Below, piece after piece: positions 4,675-6,222 of a stretch of DNA of 6,222 bases. Position 1 is the stretch's first letter, and the number at the start of each line of letters is the position of its first letter. A program made the translations under genes and the position numbers. This stretch comes from Candidatus Fermentibacterota bacterium. Lineage in GTDB: Bacteria > JAFGKV01. The stretch covers positions 1 to 6,222 of the forward strand of contig JAFGKV010000273.1 in the NCBI GenBank assembly GCA_016928395.1. The letters are read 5' to 3'. Below the pieces are notes generated by a model, which did not search any database, was not told where the DNA came from, and saw only the letters and a list, made by a program, of their open reading frames with translations.

Positions 4675-5991
4675 CTACAACGCAAAACGCTCGTAGTGGA
4701 TTCGATGCCGGGGTACGTTCAGATCGCGGAGGGCTCTTATGACCTTGTCCATCATCACAGGAGGCCCGCAGAGGTAGACATCAGCCACGGCTAGCAGATC
4801 GGCTGCATGCTCCCTGATAGAATCCGCGGTAACGTATCCCAGAGGCCCGTTCCACGTGCTCGAGGGGTTCGACAAGATGTGGACAACCCTAACAGTGGCC
4901 GGCAGGGCCTTTAACTCATCGCGGAAGATGATGTCCTCTTCCGTCTTGTTGCCGAACAAGAGCACGGCCGGTCGCGCATCGCCCGTGTCACGCAGATGGC
5001 GGAGCATGCTCATGACGGGGGTGATACCGACACCACCCGCGATGAACACCAGAGAGGAGGGGGCATGGAACTGGTAGCAGAACCTCCCGAATGGACCCTC
5101 CACCGAGGCGCGGCTTCCCGGCTTCACCGACCCGATGCCCCGCGTGAAATCTCCCGACTCCTTGATGGTCGCGGCGATACCGCCATCGGCTCTGGGCGCC
5201 GATGCGATGGTGAAGGGATGCTCCTCTCGTCTGCCGGCGGCCTCGATCCGCAGGAACATGAACTGGCCCGGATAATGAACCCTGATCGCACGGGTCTTTG
5301 GGGTTAACTCCACCGTCCACGTATCATGGGTCTGACGCAGCACCGAGGCCACGACATACTGACCTCTCCCCCACCGGGGCATGTAGATCTTGCCATACAG
5401 CACGGTCACGACGAAGACTCCGGCAAGCCCCCACCAGAAGACGTGCAGCGCCCCGATCCACCCATCACTGCCCATGACGAAGCCGTGGCCTAGTACCGAG
5501 AGGGTCGCAACCCTGGCCAACATTCCGTGCACCGTCCGCCTGCGCAGGTAATCGAAACGACCCAGCGCGACAACCAATGCGGCGCCCATCAACGCAGCCA
5601 GCGAGATCTTCCCCAACCCGATACGCCATCCGACATCGAAGGAGAGAAACCAGAGACTGCCATCGTCGATGGCAAGGAACACCGGATGAGCAAACGCCAA
5701 TCCCACGGCGAAAAACCCCGCCTTTCGGTGAAATCGCATGATGACGTCGTGACCGAAAGCCTGATCAAGGCACCGCAGGCGAGCGGCCAGGAGACCCTGG
5801 ACGACCAGCATCGCACCTGCCACAAGAGCCGATCCCCTGGCCAAGGCTCGCCAGAACGAGGTGTCTTCCACGGGGCTGACAACAAACATGATCATCAGAG
5901 GGGCTAAGAGTATGGCCAGCAGCATGACACACCAGCCGACCTTCAGCGAAGAACCGGCGGCCAGTTCATATGAGACGGAACGAACGGTCAC
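4675..5991 (-). CDS. Membrane ferric-reductase-like flavocytochrome (FRD-type heme, FAD and NAD(P) domains)
   Basis: The protein has 438 residues and starts at GTG (5991-5989), backed by GGAGG (6002-5998) 6 nt upstream; the next in-frame ATG is 22 codons inside, within the first membrane segment. About six membrane segments are visible at roughly 18-38, 52-71, 91-108, 127-144, 158-174 and 181-200. Two histidine pairs with equal spacing, H88/H102 and H155/H169, match the bis-heme ligands of the ferric reductase and NADPH oxidase membrane domain. The soluble C-terminal half has the FAD motifs HYPGQFMFL (239-247) and HPFTIAS (258-264), the glycine-rich GGVGITP (319-325), the nicotinamide-side CGPPVMM (408-414) and the terminal YERFAL. 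Expected role: moving electrons from cytosolic NAD(P)H through FAD and heme across the membrane to an acceptor such as ferric iron or oxygen; the acceptor is not readable. Length and domain order fit the bacterial predicted ferric reductase family. It converges with the acyl-CoA ligase gene and has its own promoter, so no functional tie to its neighbours is implied. Confidence 0.93.
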   Translation of the reverse strand: MTVRSVSYELAAGSSLKVGWCVMLLAILLAPLMIMFVVSPVEDTSFWRALARGSALVAGAMLVVQGLLAARLRCLDQAFGHDVIMRFHRKAGFFAVGLAFAHPVFLAIDDGSLWFLSFDVGWRIGLGKISLAALMGAALVVALGRFDYLRRRTVHGMLARVATLSVLGHGFVMGSDGWIGALHVFWWGLAGVFVVTVLYGKIYMPRWGRGQYVVASVLRQTHDTWTVELTPKTRAIRVHYPGQFMFLRIEAAGRREEHPFTIASAPRADGGIAATIKESGDFTRGIGSVKPGSRASVEGPFGRFCYQFHAPSSLVFIAGGVGITPVMSMLRHLRDTGDARPAVLLFGNKTEEDIIFRDELKALPATVRVVHILSNPSSTWNGPLGYVTADSIREHAADLLAVADVYLCGPPVMMDKVIRALRDLNVPRHRIHYERFAL

Positions 5992-6048
5992 GGGCTACCT
6001 CCCCAGGAGCTGCAAGAAATCGCGTCATTGAGGATGCGTCGTGTTTCT

Positions 6049-6078
6049 TTTGTACAAAGACAGCACTCAGTCTGTCAA
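6049..6078 (-). promoter_or_regulatory. Candidate promoter of the ferric-reductase-like gene with a palindrome over the -10
   Basis: On the minus strand a perfect TTGACA (6078-6073) is followed after 18 nt by TACAAA (6054-6049), a four-of-six -10 match, about 57 nt before the GTG start. The -10 overlaps the perfect 10-bp palindrome TTTGTACAAA (6049-6058), and GACAG with CTGTC (6059-6076 region) flanks the spacer. The palindrome may be an operator; no iron-box (Fur-type) consensus was recognised. From about 6079 to the right edge I see no gene or further element. Confidence 0.45.
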
Positions 6079-6222
6079 GAATCCCGCGGAGCCGAGGCGC
6101 CGGCCTGGCCTCAAGGGTTCTCTCCTCATGGAAACACAGGACAATGCCCTCTCACCGCTCCCATGATCCCATCCTTGCATACAGAGGATTCCGCTGAATA
6201 ACCCACATTTGCTGTGGCTGGA

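Noticed and set aside
5970-6197. 75-codon plus-strand open frame upstream of the reductase gene
   Set aside because: It overlaps the reductase start and promoter antisense, has no evident ribosome site and shows no recognisable features.

Overview
The window reads as a stretch of GC-rich chromosome from an environmental, non-model bacterium. Codon use is GC-biased and Shine-Dalgarno sites are strong. One non-coding gap is packed with palindromic repeat families of the kind seen in metagenome-derived genomes. I cannot name the phylum from sequence alone. No rRNA, tRNA, CRISPR array or phage gene was seen.

Layout. (1) Positions 1-1283, minus strand: a radical SAM protein with an N-terminal cobalamin-binding-type domain; its C-terminus lies beyond the left edge. 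(2) Positions 1330-2034 (possibly from 2082), minus strand: a regulator with two MerR-type helix-turn-helix domains in one chain. It sits 46 nt upstream of the radical SAM gene in the same direction, so the two probably form an operon. (3) Positions 2035-2344: a divergent control region. The merR side has a consensus -35 and a near-consensus -10, each overlapped by its own palindrome. The other side has a candidate promoter and a leader hairpin. (4) Positions 2345-4003, plus strand: a complete acyl-CoA synthetase of the AMP-forming family, probably for long-chain acids. (5) Positions 4004-4674: about 670 bp without a gene between convergent genes. It holds a REP-like pair, a 216-bp segment bounded by 10-bp perfect inverted repeats, a nested three-stem fold, a second inverted-repeat element, a further hairpin and nine heptamer units. 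(6) Positions 4675-5991, minus strand: a membrane ferric-reductase-like protein with heme-ligand histidines and FAD and NAD(P) domains, started at GTG behind a strong Shine-Dalgarno site. (7) Positions 5992-6222: its leader and promoter; beyond about 6080 I see no gene or convincing element.

How the parts may work together. The regulator, the radical SAM enzyme and the divergent acyl-CoA ligase share one control region. A reasonable inference is that the MerR protein controls both sides and that the locus activates and modifies an acyl or lipid substrate. The sequence does not give the substrate or the modification. The ferric-reductase-like gene has its own promoter and is separated by the repeat region, so nothing ties it functionally to the others.
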